A stretch of DNA of 64,000 nucleotides, taken from Emiliania huxleyi CCMP1516. Its lineage: Eukaryota; Haptophyta; Isochrysidales; Noelaerhabdaceae. The stretch spans positions 174,921 through 238,920 of the forward strand of contig NW_005195017.1 of NCBI RefSeq assembly GCF_000372725.1. Reading direction: 5' to 3'. Numbering within the stretch: the first letter of the stretch is position 1; each line of letters opens with the position of its first letter. The position numbers were made by a program, and so were the translations under genes. This document shows, piece by piece, positions 10,101 to 19,065 of this stretch. The notes under the pieces are model-generated. The model was not told where the DNA came from. It worked only from the letters and a program-made list of their open reading frames with translations, and did no database searches.

Positions 10101-11322
10101 ACAGCAGACCCGCCAGCTCCGAGAAGCGGCACCTGTTCACAGCGGGAGGTGTGAAGAGACGCCGCTCACAGCAGACCCGCCAGCTCCGAGAAGCGGCACC
10201 TGTTCACAGCGGGAGGTGTGAAGAGACGCCGTTCACAGCAGACCCGCCAGCTCCGAGAAGCGGCACCTGTTCACAGCGGGAGGTGTGAAGAGACGCCGTT
10301 CACGTTCACAGCAGACCCGCCAGCTCCGAGAAGCGGCACCTGTTCACAGCGGGAGGTGTGAAGAGACGCCGTTCACAGCAGACCCGCCAGCTCCGAGAAG
10401 CGGCACCTGTTCACAGCGGGAGGTGTGAAGAGACGCCGTTCACAGCAGACCCGCCAGCTCCGAGAAGCGGCACCTGTTCACAGCGGGAGGTGTGAAGAGA
10501 CGCCGTTCACAGCAGACCCGCCAGCTCCGAGAAGCGGCACCTGTTCACAGCGGGAGGTGTGAAGAGACGCCGTTCACAGCAGACCCGCCAGCTCCGAGAA
10601 GCGGCACCTGTTCACAGCGGGAGGTGTGAAGAGACGCCGTTCACAGCAGACCCGCCAGCTCCGAGAAGCGGCACCTCCCGTCGGTCAAGGCGAGGGAGAC
10701 GCCGTACACACCGAGAGTCGACGAGACCGACGCGGCGTAGCAGAGGGGCACCTGCCGAGATGACCCGACATTACCTGAGATTACCCGAGGTTGCCCGAGA
10801 CTGCCCGAGATGACCCGAGAATGCCCGAGATGACCCGAGATTACCCGAGACTGCCCGAGATTACCCGAGACTGCCCGAGATTACCCGAGACTGCCCGAGG
10901 TTGCCCGAGGTTGTCCGAGACGGATTGGCACAGGGGCTGTGTTGGTATCCTCGGCGTCGGGGCGGTGAAGGCATGAGCTGTTCTCGGTCCCGGGGTTGTC
11001 CTTTTGCGTGAAGGGAGTGGGGTAGGGCGAGGGGGGCACCGCTGTCCTCCACCCCACCGCGAGGTCGAGGAGGAAGACGTAGAGCGGCATCGGGAAGGCA
11101 AAGGAGAGGGAGAGAGCGAACGTGAAGCCGAAGAGCCTCAGCCACCCGTGCAGCGTCCTAGACACTTCCCGGATACTTCCTAGACACTTCTAGGAAGCCG
11201 AAGAGCCTCAGCCGCCCGTGCTGCGTCCTGCCGCCAGCCCTCAGCGCCTCGCGGTCGTTGACGAAGCTCTCCATCGCGGCCTTGCCGCCCGTGGCCGCCA
11301 TCACAACCAGCACAAGGACCAT
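7172..11322 (-). CDS. Predicted small multi-pass membrane protein with repeat-expanded introns
   Basis: Family not recognised. Exons 11225-11322, 11040-11157, 10675-10751, 7511-7703 and 7172-7279 join in phase to 594 nt (197 aa plus stop TAG). Hydrophobic segments: an N-terminal one (MVLVLVVMAA), FGFTFALSLSFAFPMPLYVF, one across VPLCYAASVSSTLGVYGVSL, and a weaker one near TFCAIVVFGDLLWIPV. Four introns: 11158-11224 (boundary copies, GC donor inferred), 10752-11039 (partly satellite), 7704-10674 (67-bp array) and 7280-7510 (three tandem units). The first ATG after a likely TAG acceptor was chosen; exons upstream of 11322 are possible. Phase closure supports the model; function is unknown. Confidence 0.65.
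7280..7510. repeat. Three tandem introner-like units in the last intron of the membrane-protein gene
   Basis: On the minus strand the 231-bp intron is exactly 80+80+71 bp. Each unit begins with a copy of the start of the downstream exon (GTGTTTGGAGACCTGCTGTG and 12 more bases) and ends in AG. The first two have an AT-rich core with TTAATTAA; the third has the core ending CTGTGAACAG. The same copy begins the coding exon at 7279. Confidence 0.9.
7704..10674. repeat. 67-bp array (about 44 units) forming one intron; each unit is an introner core plus exon copy
   Basis: On the minus strand each unit is a 28-bp copy of the downstream exon start (GTGCCGCTTCTCGGAGCTGG...) plus a 39-bp core from CTGTGAACGG to CTGTGAACAG. 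Every unit therefore starts GT and ends AG. The first copy adjoins the exon ending GACGGGAG at 10675 and the last joins the coding exon at 7703. Variants include GTTCACAGC/GCTCACAGC, CGTGAGG, and ATAGGAGG insertions near 9150-9370 and 9560. A short palindrome TTCACA-8-TGTGAA lies in the core. Confidence 0.92.
10752..10920. repeat. CCGAGATTACC satellite in intron 2 of the membrane-protein gene
   Basis: About 13 degenerate copies of GCCCGAGATTACCCGAGACT. The motif matches the UTP18 intron-3 satellite. Intron start (GTGCCCCCCTCG) and downstream exon start (GTGCCCCTCTGC) are again similar. Confidence 0.85.
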
Positions 11323-11788
11323 CACCAGCACCGGCGCCAGCGCCTATGCAGTTTGCCGCGCCGCCTCCTGACTGCCTGCAACGCTCGCTGCTGGCCGCGG
11401 CGACCGCTACTAGCCGCAGCACTCGCTGTCGCTCCGCTGGAAGGCACTGCCACCCCCGGCCGCAGCATCTGGCGCGTGCCTTGCCGTCTGTTTGGTGCTA
11501 GCCGCGGCGCACGCTGCTGGTCGCACTCGCATCGCACCAGCCCGGCTGCACTGATAAGCGTCTCCGGCTGCCGTGTCTAGTCCATCGGTGGAGCAGAAGT
11601 GCTGAGTGCTGTCTGTGTGAGCTTGAGCGAGCGGCTAGCAACGCGCCTTGAGCGTGCGGATGTTTGGACCGGCCTTGCGCTCGGTATCGATGATGGCTTG
11701 CTCTGTATCAATCATATCGCGGCCCCAGAGTCTGGGCGGACTCCGAAAGAATCTTACAACCCGAAAAGATTCTACGAATCCAAGCTCT
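11323..11788. other. No supported gene
   Basis: GC-rich sequence without a convincing frame up to about 11600, then lower-GC unassigned DNA. Possible upstream exons of the membrane-protein gene cannot be confirmed. Confidence 0.4.
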
Positions 11789-11960
11789 CGAGGTTCTCGA
11801 GGTGGATATCCTTTGGCCGCGTTGGGTAGCGAGGATTGGTGTAACCCGATCCACGCAGGCGTGTTTTCTGGCGGCCGACCGTCAGTGCACGGAGTTGCCA
11901 CTTCTCCGACTGCCCCGGCTAGTTCCCGAGGTCGTCGGGTGTGACCCCTGTGTCTCGCGC
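11789..11960. repeat. Dispersed repeat R3, copy 1
   Basis: Starts CTCGAGGTTCTCGAGGTGG and continues through GACCGTCAGTGCACGGAGTT. Copies: 28398-28633 (direct) and 51653-51912 (inverted), plus an end fragment at 48494-48526. This copy is shorter at the far end than the other two. Confidence 0.85.
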
Positions 11961-12259
11961 CTTGCGGGGGGGGAGCGGAAAGGAGGAACCTCTTCCCAAG
12001 AGCACCACTCTTGGAGCGCCGCCACTACCACCCAGAGCGCTGCAAGCAGCGCCGGGCAATGACGGCCTACCGCCCACCCAGCCCCCCCTCGGCACACCCC
12101 GGCAGCCAATGTGTGACGGCTCGAACCCGCTAAGCCATCCCGCAAGCGGGATGGCCCGCCACTCGAACCCGCAAGCGGGTGTACGAACCGCGAGCGGCTC
12201 GCACTCGTGACACGCAGGCGTCCGACAGACGGCGCCGGGGCTAGGCGACCGAAGAGGAA

Positions 12260-13058
12260 CTACGGCAAGAACCGCACACCACCCGCTGACGAGCGCTCGC
12301 GGAACTGGTCCGCGGCGCCCGCCAGGGGCGTGCGCGAGACAGGGCTCGAAGCCCTTTTCTGTGAGCAGGGATTCCCTCCCGGCGGGGGTTGTGGCGGAGA
12401 GCCGGCATGGGAATCGCCGGCCCCCACCCAGGGGGTGCCCCTGCCAGGCGCCGCAAGCGGTGCCCGACAGGGGCGGGTGCCCCCACCCCGAGGGGTGGGG
12501 GCGGGGTCGGGGTCCAAAGTGATTCGGCCTATCGCCTCGGCAAGGTCCTCGGTGCGATTCTCCACGGTGTCGTCGAGCGAAAGCGCGGTAGCCGCGGAGG
12601 TGATGACGTCGACATCGGTGGAATCGGCTGGGTCAACGTCAATGTCGATAGCTCTTTCACGTCGGATCCCCTTGTTGTCTCCGATGTGTCGCGCCTGCGC
12701 GCTCGGCGTGTATGAAATCCATATCACCCCATGCTCCACGGCTGGGGCTTTAGGCGGCGAGGGCGGGGCGCTAGGCGGCGGTCTGTTTTCGGGGGAGTCG
12801 GGTGGGTCATCGGCGTAGCTAGAGGCCCCATCACCGATGTCGTCGAGTGGGATGGTTGTACCTCCTCCGTTAATAACCACGTCGTCGCCCACGGTGCTGC
12901 TCTCCCCGTCGTCTGCGTCTGTTGGGATAGACTCGTCTTGCCACTCCGGTGCGTCGCAATCCCTCGCGCCGCTCCTGCCGAGGTCCGCTTGCTTATCGAC
13001 GTAGTCGTTCCACTTATGACCACTGTGCCCCTTGACGTGTCTCCATGTCACTTCGTGC
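12260..13058 (-). pseudogene. RNase H C-terminal fragment, probably retroelement-derived
   Basis: After a TTTTTTAG acceptor-like site the frame reads HEVTWRHVKGHSGHKWNDYVDKQADLG-like (in parts: TWRHVKGHSG, WNDYVDKQAD), the last catalytic block of RNase HI, where His and the final Asp are expected. A long acidic, low-complexity tail follows (DADDGESSTVGDD and similar), then the frame runs into a dispersed repeat (12356-12478). The N-terminal RNase H blocks are not confidently visible upstream; 13059-13510 is a 97-bp tandem array. I infer a decayed element or the 3' end of a retroelement gene. A host RNase H1 gene is less likely because of the repeat-derived end. Confidence 0.5.
12356..12478. 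repeat. Dispersed repeat, inverted partner of 361-480
   Basis: Reverse complement of 361-480 with few differences. It overlaps the C-terminal end of the RNase H-type ORF, so the last part of that frame is repeat-derived. Confidence 0.7.
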
Positions 13059-13124
13059 CTAAAAAAGGGACTTCTTCTCGAGTCTTGCGTGTCATCCCCT
13101 TCGTCGAATACAAGCCCCTCTCAC

Positions 13125-13500
13125 AGCAGACTGGCACGAACTAGCACCACAAAAGGCACAGCAGACAACGGCCCCTTATGGGCCGTCGAAGCATACTCCT
13201 CCGGCCTCGCCCCCCGAAAGAATTCTTAAAATACAAGCCTCTCTCACAGCACACTGGCACGACAAGGGCGCGGACTGGCGCGGACTGGCACACTCGCCGG
13301 CTCACCTCCGAAAGAAGAATTCTTAAAATACAAGCCTCTCACACAGCACACTGGCACGACAAGGGCGCGGACTGGCGCGGACTGGCACACACACCGGCTC
13401 ACCTCCGAAAGAAGAATTCTTAAAATACAAGCCTCTCCCACAGCACACTGGCACGACAAGGGCGCGGACTGGCGCGGACTGGCACACTCACCGGCTCACC
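13125..13500. repeat. 97-bp tandem repeat, about four units
   Basis: Units share AATTCTTAAAATACAAGCC (at 13221, 13318 and 13415) and GGCGCGGACTGGCGCGGACT. A less similar first unit starts near 13110. Fragments of similar sequence occur at 17040-17160. Confidence 0.85.
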
Positions 13501-13671
13501 GCCGGAGCCGCCTAAGCGACTCCGTTAAGAACGGCAATGCACTCCGCACCGTGCACAATGCCGCTCTCCCCGCACGCTAGCTCGTTCACCGTCTGCCACG
13601 CCACGGCGGTGTGGAGGACGACAAACAAACGCTGCATCTGCAGCCCGTGCCAGTTCTTGGTGGTCCATGTG

Positions 13672-14378
13672 AGCGCCGCGGCTCGAGGAGCTCCGGCTCG
13701 ACGGCAACAAGATTGGCGACGAGGGCTGCAAGGCGCTGGCCGCCGCCCTCGGCAAGGAGGGGGCAGCGCCGCGGCTCGAGTGGCTCGATCTCAAAGGCAA
13801 CCCGATTAGCGACGAGGGCTGCAAGGCGCTGGCCGCCGCCCTCAAAGACGGGGCTGCCCCGAGCTTGAAGGCGCAAGACGCCCCCCTCGCCACACGCCCC
13901 TCCCCCGCCCAATGCTCATCGCACCTCCCCTCGCGTGCAGGCGCTCTATGTGGATGGTCAGCCCGCCGAGCTGGCGGCGCTGTTCGAGGAGCAAGGCGCG
14001 GCAGAGTGCAAGGAGCTGGTGGCTGTGTGCGAGGAGCGCGGCATCAAACTACCCATGCAGACCGAGCTGAACTACCGCGGCCTCGGCTGGGGCGACGCGG
14101 AGGCGGCGCAGCTGGCGGAGGTCCTCGCGAGCGGGGCGGCGCCGCGGCTCGAGAAGCTTTCTCTCGGCGGCAACAAGATTGGCGACGAGGGCTGCAAGGC
14201 GCTGGCCGCCGCCCTCGGCAAGGAGGGGGCAGCGCCGCGGCTCGAGACGCTCGTTCTCCACTACAACCAGATTGGCGACGAGGGCTGCAAGGCGCTGGCC
14301 GCCGCCCTCGGCAAGGAGGGGGCAGCGCCGCGGCTCGTGGCCGCCGCCCTCAAGGAAGGGGCCGCCCCGAGCTTGAAG
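13672..14378 (+). CDS. RNI-type leucine-rich-repeat protein (partial model)
   Basis: Repeats of NKIGDEGCKALAAALG with leucine/asparagine spacing match ribonuclease-inhibitor-like LRRs. Exon A ends at 13870 with LKDGAAPSLK; a GC-AG intron 13871-13940 follows; exon B 13941-14378 reads ALYVDGQPAELAALFEEQG..ECKELVAVCEERGIK and then two more LRR units. A second GC donor (14379) starts a near-copy of the first intron, which is interrupted (14432-14903) before its 3' end reappears. A short tail with ELVSVCEDRGIRL and a stop lies at about 14951-14998. The start is unclear: no good ATG precedes 13672. Such LRR proteins are scaffolds; no partner can be named. Confidence 0.6.
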
Positions 14379-14431
14379 GCGCGAGACGCCCCCCTCGCCC
14401 CTCGCCCCTTCCCCGCCCAATGCCCATCGCA

Positions 14432-14903
14432 CCTGGCATCGTGGTGGTTCAACCGGTCTCTGCTCAGCCGGTCGCATCGGTGGCGCCCGTGCAGGATATG
14501 ATGTCTGTCGCCGAGGAGATGGTGGAGCCGCACGTACCGCGCGTTGATAGCACATACCACGGCCCCATGCGACTTCGCTACGTCCTTGCCGCTACTGCGG
14601 ATCCTCGCGTGATCTCCGCTCGCATATTTCAGGGCGGCCGTGCCATCACCGGCAACTTTGAGATGCGCAACACCGGCGCCCTCGCTGCGTGGCGCCAACC
14701 TGTGTGGGAAGGCGCGCTTCCGCGCCACGTGCACGGCGGCGCCATGCTTCGCCTCGAGTTTGATCAGGGCTTTGGCGCGTTCTTCTCGACCGCGCGCGGC
14801 AAGCCGCGCCGCCGCTTCGTCAAGCAGAGCGTCGTGGCGCCTGTGGCGCCCGTGCCCGCGGCGGACGGCTTGCGTCGTCCGCACGACGAGATGAGTGCAC
14901 AGG
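14432..14903 (+). other. ~470-bp insertion with an open frame inside an LRR-gene intron
   Basis: Sequence left of 14432 and right of about 14903 together reproduce the preceding intron (…CATCGCACCT | CTCCCCTCGCGTGCAG). Between them lies a frame with MMSVAEEMVEPHVPRVD, YVLAATADPRVISARIFQ and FDQGFGAFFSTARGK. The protein is not recognised. It could be a captured gene piece, a mobile-element fragment, or an exon present only in this copy. Confidence 0.5.
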
Positions 14904-15140
14904 ATCTCCCCTCGCGTGCAGGATCTCCTCGCCCCTCGCGTGGGCGGCATGCAGCCTGAGCTGGTGTCCGTGTGCGAGGATCGCGGCATCAGGCTCTGAC
15001 CGATTACCCGCGTGAGGCCGCCAGTTGCGGTTGTCTTCTCTTTTCATTGCTGTCGGGGACGACGAGCGACGTGGGGCTCCTGGCCGTGTCCCCGGGCGTG
15101 GAGATGCGAGTCGGGTTGCCCCCCCCCCCCCCCCCAAAAA

Positions 15141-15671
15141 NNNNNNNNNNNNNNNNNNNNNNNNNNNNNNNNNNNNNNNNNNNNNNNNNNNNNNNNNNNN
15201 NNNNNNNNNNNNNNNNNNNNNNNNNNNNNNNNNNNNNNNNNNNNNNNNNNNNNNNNNNNNNNNNNNNNNNNNNNNNNNNNNNNNNNNNNNNNNNNNNNNN
15301 NNNNNNNNNNNNNNNNNNNNNNNNNNNNNNNNNNNNNNNNNNNNNNNNNNNNNNNNNNNNNNNNNNNNNNNNNNNNNNNNNNNNNNNNNNNNNNNNNNNN
15401 NNNNNNNNNNNNNNNNNNNNNNNNNNNNNNNNNNNNNNNNNNNNNNNNNNNNNNNNNNNNNNNNNNNNNNNNNNNNNNNNNNNNNNNNNNNNNNNNNNNN
15501 NNNNNNNNNNNNNNNNNNNNNNNNNNNNNNNNNNNNNNNNNNNNNNNNNNNNNNNNNNNNNNNNNNNNNNNNNNNNNNNNNNNNNNNNNNNNNNNNNNNN
15601 NNNNNNNNNNNNNNNNNNNNNNNNNNNNNNNNNNNNNNNNNNNNNNNNNNNNNNNNNNNNNNNNNNNNNNN
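15141..15671. other. Assembly gap (531 N)
   Basis: Run of N preceded by a C15-A5 homopolymer end. It removes the 3' part of the Sec7-like/Myb gene. Reading frames crossing it are not meaningful. Confidence 1.
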
Positions 15672-15929
15672 GTGGTGGTGGTGGTGGAGGAGGAGGAGGA
15701 GGGTGGGTGCTGCGCAGTCGCGCTGTATGCCGCCGGGGCGGCCGAGTGCTCCTTTTGCGAGAGGCGCTTCCACCGGTTGCGCACCGCGTCGTCGCTCCGG
15801 CCCGGCAGCACGTCGGCGATCTGCTTCCACTTTGGACCGTGCGCAGCCACGCCGGCGCGAATGCTCGCATCCTCAGCCTCGCTCCACCGCTCTATCGGAG
15901 CGCGAGGCTTGCGCGCCGCCGCTCCTCCT

Positions 15930-15965
<36 letters not shown>

Positions 15966-16909
15966 ACGCCGCCGCCGACGCCGCCCCCTCCGCCGCCGCC
16001 GCCCGGCTCGTCGACGGCCATGCCGCAGACCTCGTCGTCAAAGAGGGGAGAGCCGTCCGCAGCGGGCGGCAGGTCGATGGCGGAAAAGGGGGAGCCGGCT
16101 CCGGGCGGGCGGTGGGCGTCGAAGAGGGCGTGCACCTTCCCGCCGAGCGAGAGCCGCCCCGCGTTGCCCAGCGGGCACGCCTCTCCCGTGTACGCCTCTC
16201 CGCTGCACGCCTCCCCCTGCGAGAGTGTCTCGTCCAGCTCCTTGCAGAGCGACAGCTGCCGGAAGCCGACGACGGGAAGGTCGCACTCCATCGGATCGAA
16301 GTCGATCGGGTCGAGGTGGCGCTCCATCGAGGCGGGCACCGCGCGCAGCGGCGCCGTCCCGCCCTCTCCGCCCCCGCCGCCCTTGTCCGAGCAGCAAAAG
16401 TAGCAGCAGAGCCCGGCGCAGACCGGGCGGCCAAACCCGCCGCAGCCTGCAGCCTTGGGACGCGGGAGCGGCGCGGGCGCCTCGGGGAGCGGGATCGCGA
16501 GGATCGAGCGGTACGCCTCGGCCAGCAGCCGTGGCGGCAGCTCCGCCCCGCCCTCGCGCCCGAGCCGGCAGGCCTCGGACAGGAAGGCCGTCTCGCTCAT
16601 CGGCACCTTGGCGTCGCCGCGGTGGAGAGCGGTGTCGAGGAGCAGGTAGCTGCGCACCAGCGCGCGGCACGCAGCGCGCATCGACGTGTGCGACTGCACG
16701 CCCTCGTAGAAGAGGCAGTACCGCTCGGCAAAGGCGTCTGTGTCTGCGCCTCCTCCCGCCTGCCGCGCAGCGCCGAGAAAGAGGCGAAGCGCGTCAAGAA
16801 CGGAGAGGCCGCTGAAGTCGAGGGAGAGGAGCGGGTCGCGGCGCTCGTCCTCGTCGTCGACGAAGCAACAGATGAAGTCCGAGGCGAACTCCGAGCGGAA
16901 GTGGCTCAT
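15672..16909 (-). CDS. Sec7-like domain fused to a Myb/SANT DNA-binding domain, 3' end in gap
   Basis: One uninterrupted frame of 412 aa from ATG at 16909 into the gap. Residues about 20-150 resemble a Sec7 ARF-GEF domain: DFSGLSVLDALRLFL, DAFAERYCLF, LVRSYLLLDTALH (family: MLNTDLH) and a final LPPRLLAEAYRSI helix. The catalytic glutamate segment (PGEAQ in active Sec7) reads ARQAGGGAD, so exchange activity is probably lost. A Cys-rich patch (CAGLCCYFCC) and a poly-Gly linker follow; residues about 341-383 form one Myb repeat with three tryptophans 18 residues apart (RWSEAED..KWKQIADVLPGRSDDAVRNRW). I infer a transcription-associated protein carrying a pseudo-GEF module. The fusion rests on one contiguous ORF; an intron in the linker cannot be excluded. 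Confidence 0.65.
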
Positions 16910-17664
16910 GGTGTTCCTTAGCGGGGACGCGACCTTAGCCCTAGCTGACACGTCTCTGGATCCTCTGGACCCCCCCCCAACCCCCCGTTGCTAAAGCGGC
17001 CTTCCTGCTTTCTTTTCTTGAACTCCACGACACTTCGCACGGGACTGGCGCGCACTGGCACTCACACAAGAGCCCAAGCTCTGCGCGGTCGACGTGGACT
17101 CTCTCTCACAGCAAACAAACACAAACAAATCTCTCTCTCTCTCACAGCAAACAGGTTCGACACAGGTACGCCACACACAGTAGTCAGTACCAAAAGAGGC
17201 ACAGTCGCGCGGGGGCGCCTGCACGCAATCGCCCTCACCCTTACGACGCCCACCCCGGCTGAGCGGAAGGGCTACTACGCCCACGTGAACAAGGGACACA
17301 TCCCGGGCTTGATTTCGCTTTGGCGCTCCACGACCACATGCTGTAACGAAGCACAGGTTTCCAACGCGCCGATCGTGCACCACGCCCGGTCGTCGAGCTG
17401 CACACGCTCACGCAGCGAACGGCTAACGTGTTCTCGAGCACAGCCTTTACATGGGATTTGTTCACTAGCTCACACAGCTCTTAGAGTACGACGAAATTTA
17501 CAAACGACGGGGCAATGCGCAGCGTGTCCCCCATGCTCCCGGCCGTCAACACAGACACCCCCCCCCCCCCCCCACCCCCACCATGGAATGCGCATGCAGG
17601 CAGCGGCGCCACACACGTACGCCCCCGGCACCCGCCACAGGCCTCAACAACCATCACTCGTTAT
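16910..17664. other. No supported gene; short repeats
   Basis: Contains CT-rich microsatellite and fragments similar to the 13.1-13.5 kb tandem repeat (17040-17160). A C14 homopolymer lies near 17559-17574. Minus-strand frames at 17240-17465 are not recognisable. Confidence 0.5.
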
Positions 17665-18566
17665 TCAGACACGACGCGCTCGCTTACGCCGGTGAGCTCC
17701 TCCCGGCGAGGTTTTCCTCGCCGCGGGGTCTCCGGCGACAGAGGCTGCGATGGCGTCCACCGTGCTGTGGCTAGAGCCGGTGCTCGAGACGACGGAGCCC
17801 CTCTCGCTGCCCGCGTCGGATCCGAACGCCACCGCGGCGACTGCGTTCGCCGCCGGCGAGGCTGCACTCTCCTCCTCGCCGGGCTCGACCACCACCCTGG
17901 GCCTGCGGTTGCGCGCGCCAGATAGGACCGCGGCGCTGTCGATGGCGGCGGAGGGCACCGGGTCGGGGCGTGGACGCACGCCCCCGCGCATCGCATCGAG
18001 CGTCGTGAACTCCGGCGGCTGAGGCGGCTTTGGTGAGGCCGTCTTTGGCTTCTGCGGCGTCACGGATGAGACGTCGACGCGGCCCTCGAATGCTTTCTCC
18101 GATATCAGCACCTGCGCATCAACGCAACGCTAGACATGCGCAGCAGGGGTCGGGGTCGTGCATCTCGCTATTCCCTCGGCTACATTCTGGCCAGGTCGCA
18201 TGAGTTGATCCGGTGCACGTCGCCTTTCTCTCTCGCCGGATAAGGGAAGGCCGAGTACTGCTTCGTCAGCAGACGTTGGTTTTCCTGTGGTGGCGGGATG
18301 CTTCTACTTGAGGTAAAATGCAGCCTCCGTGCTGCACGGCCGCGTGAAAAAGAGCACAAAATGAGGGCGGCAGCAAGCAAGGGGGTTCGCAGGAGGTGCA
18401 CCACCGGTGGGATGTGGGCACGGGCGGCGCTGATGGCGGCGCCCCTCACCAATGCTGTGTCGAGGCCCGCATCGTCCGCGTCTACGCCACTCTGGAGGGA
18501 GGCGAACGAGCAGCCGCCGCTACATACTACGAATAATGCCAGCAGCGTGCGCAGAGCGGGCGCCAT
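17665..18566 (-). CDS. Hypothetical secreted or organelle-targeted protein
   Basis: Two exons, 18219-18566 and 17665-18111, join at a GT-AG intron (GAC|GTGCAC … GCAG|GTGCTG) to 265 codons in phase. The N-terminus MAPALRTLLALFVVCSGGC looks like a signal peptide or the start of a plastid targeting signal; a second hydrophobic stretch is LLAAALILCSF. KQYSAFPYPARE recalls a motif in some methyltransferases, but no SAM-binding motif follows. The C-terminal half is Pro/Ala/Ser-rich and ends in a basic RRKRARRV. Function not assigned. Confidence 0.45.
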
Positions 18567-19065
18567 GCTTGCGCGAGGCCGCTCGGCCCGATCGAAATTG
18601 CGTTGCGTGGCCAAACTTTTGTTCACGAAAGTTCCACTCCTATCACGGTAGTAGTTAAAAGAAAGAAATTTTCACAGCCTCATCGAACGTACGATCGCTC
18701 GCCCTCCTGGGACCCACCCATGCATGTCCGACTGTCGTCGTTGTCTCTCTGTCTCTCGTTCGTGTTGTGCCTTTGTGTGAAGCAAGTGGTCCATACGCTG
18801 AGCACTTCAAACCAACCTCTGTCGAGCCTGAGCTCGGGCAGGGGCTGTAAGGGTGAATAGGAGATTCCCTGGGTCTGTCTTTTGTTTCGTATCACCGCCT
18901 GTGAAGACCAGTGCTAGCCGTATTGATTCAGTATTGATTGAATTCGCATTACATGTAGTTCTTCGCGTTTTTCTTTTCCAAGTGGATGTGACCCCTGTTA
19001 CGAACATGTGCAACACACATCTCGTACCCGCTCTACCAGAGAAAACCTCCCGTACCTACTATCGA
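18567..19065. other. Intergenic, no feature seen
   Basis: Lower-GC DNA with no frame or repeat that I can support, between two minus-strand genes. Confidence 0.5.

Noticed and set aside
7704..10674. CRISPR array (regular 67-bp repeats)
   Set aside because: There are no variable spacers: the whole unit repeats, the genome is eukaryotic with introns, and the unit is explained by exon copy plus intron core.
12118..12200. tRNA or SINE from TCGAACCCGC words
   Set aside because: Short inverted GCGGGT/ACCCGC words give hairpins but no tRNA fold; only compositional similarity.
13059..13670. Upstream RNase H catalytic blocks on the minus strand
   Set aside because: Frame near 13510-13660 (VNELACGESGIVHGAE) is suggestive but lacks the DxE/D spacing of RNase H; not strong enough to extend the model.
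14820..16951. Long ORFs crossing the 531-N gap on both strands
   Set aside because: Frames through N are undefined; only the portion with Sec7/Myb similarity on the minus strand is kept.
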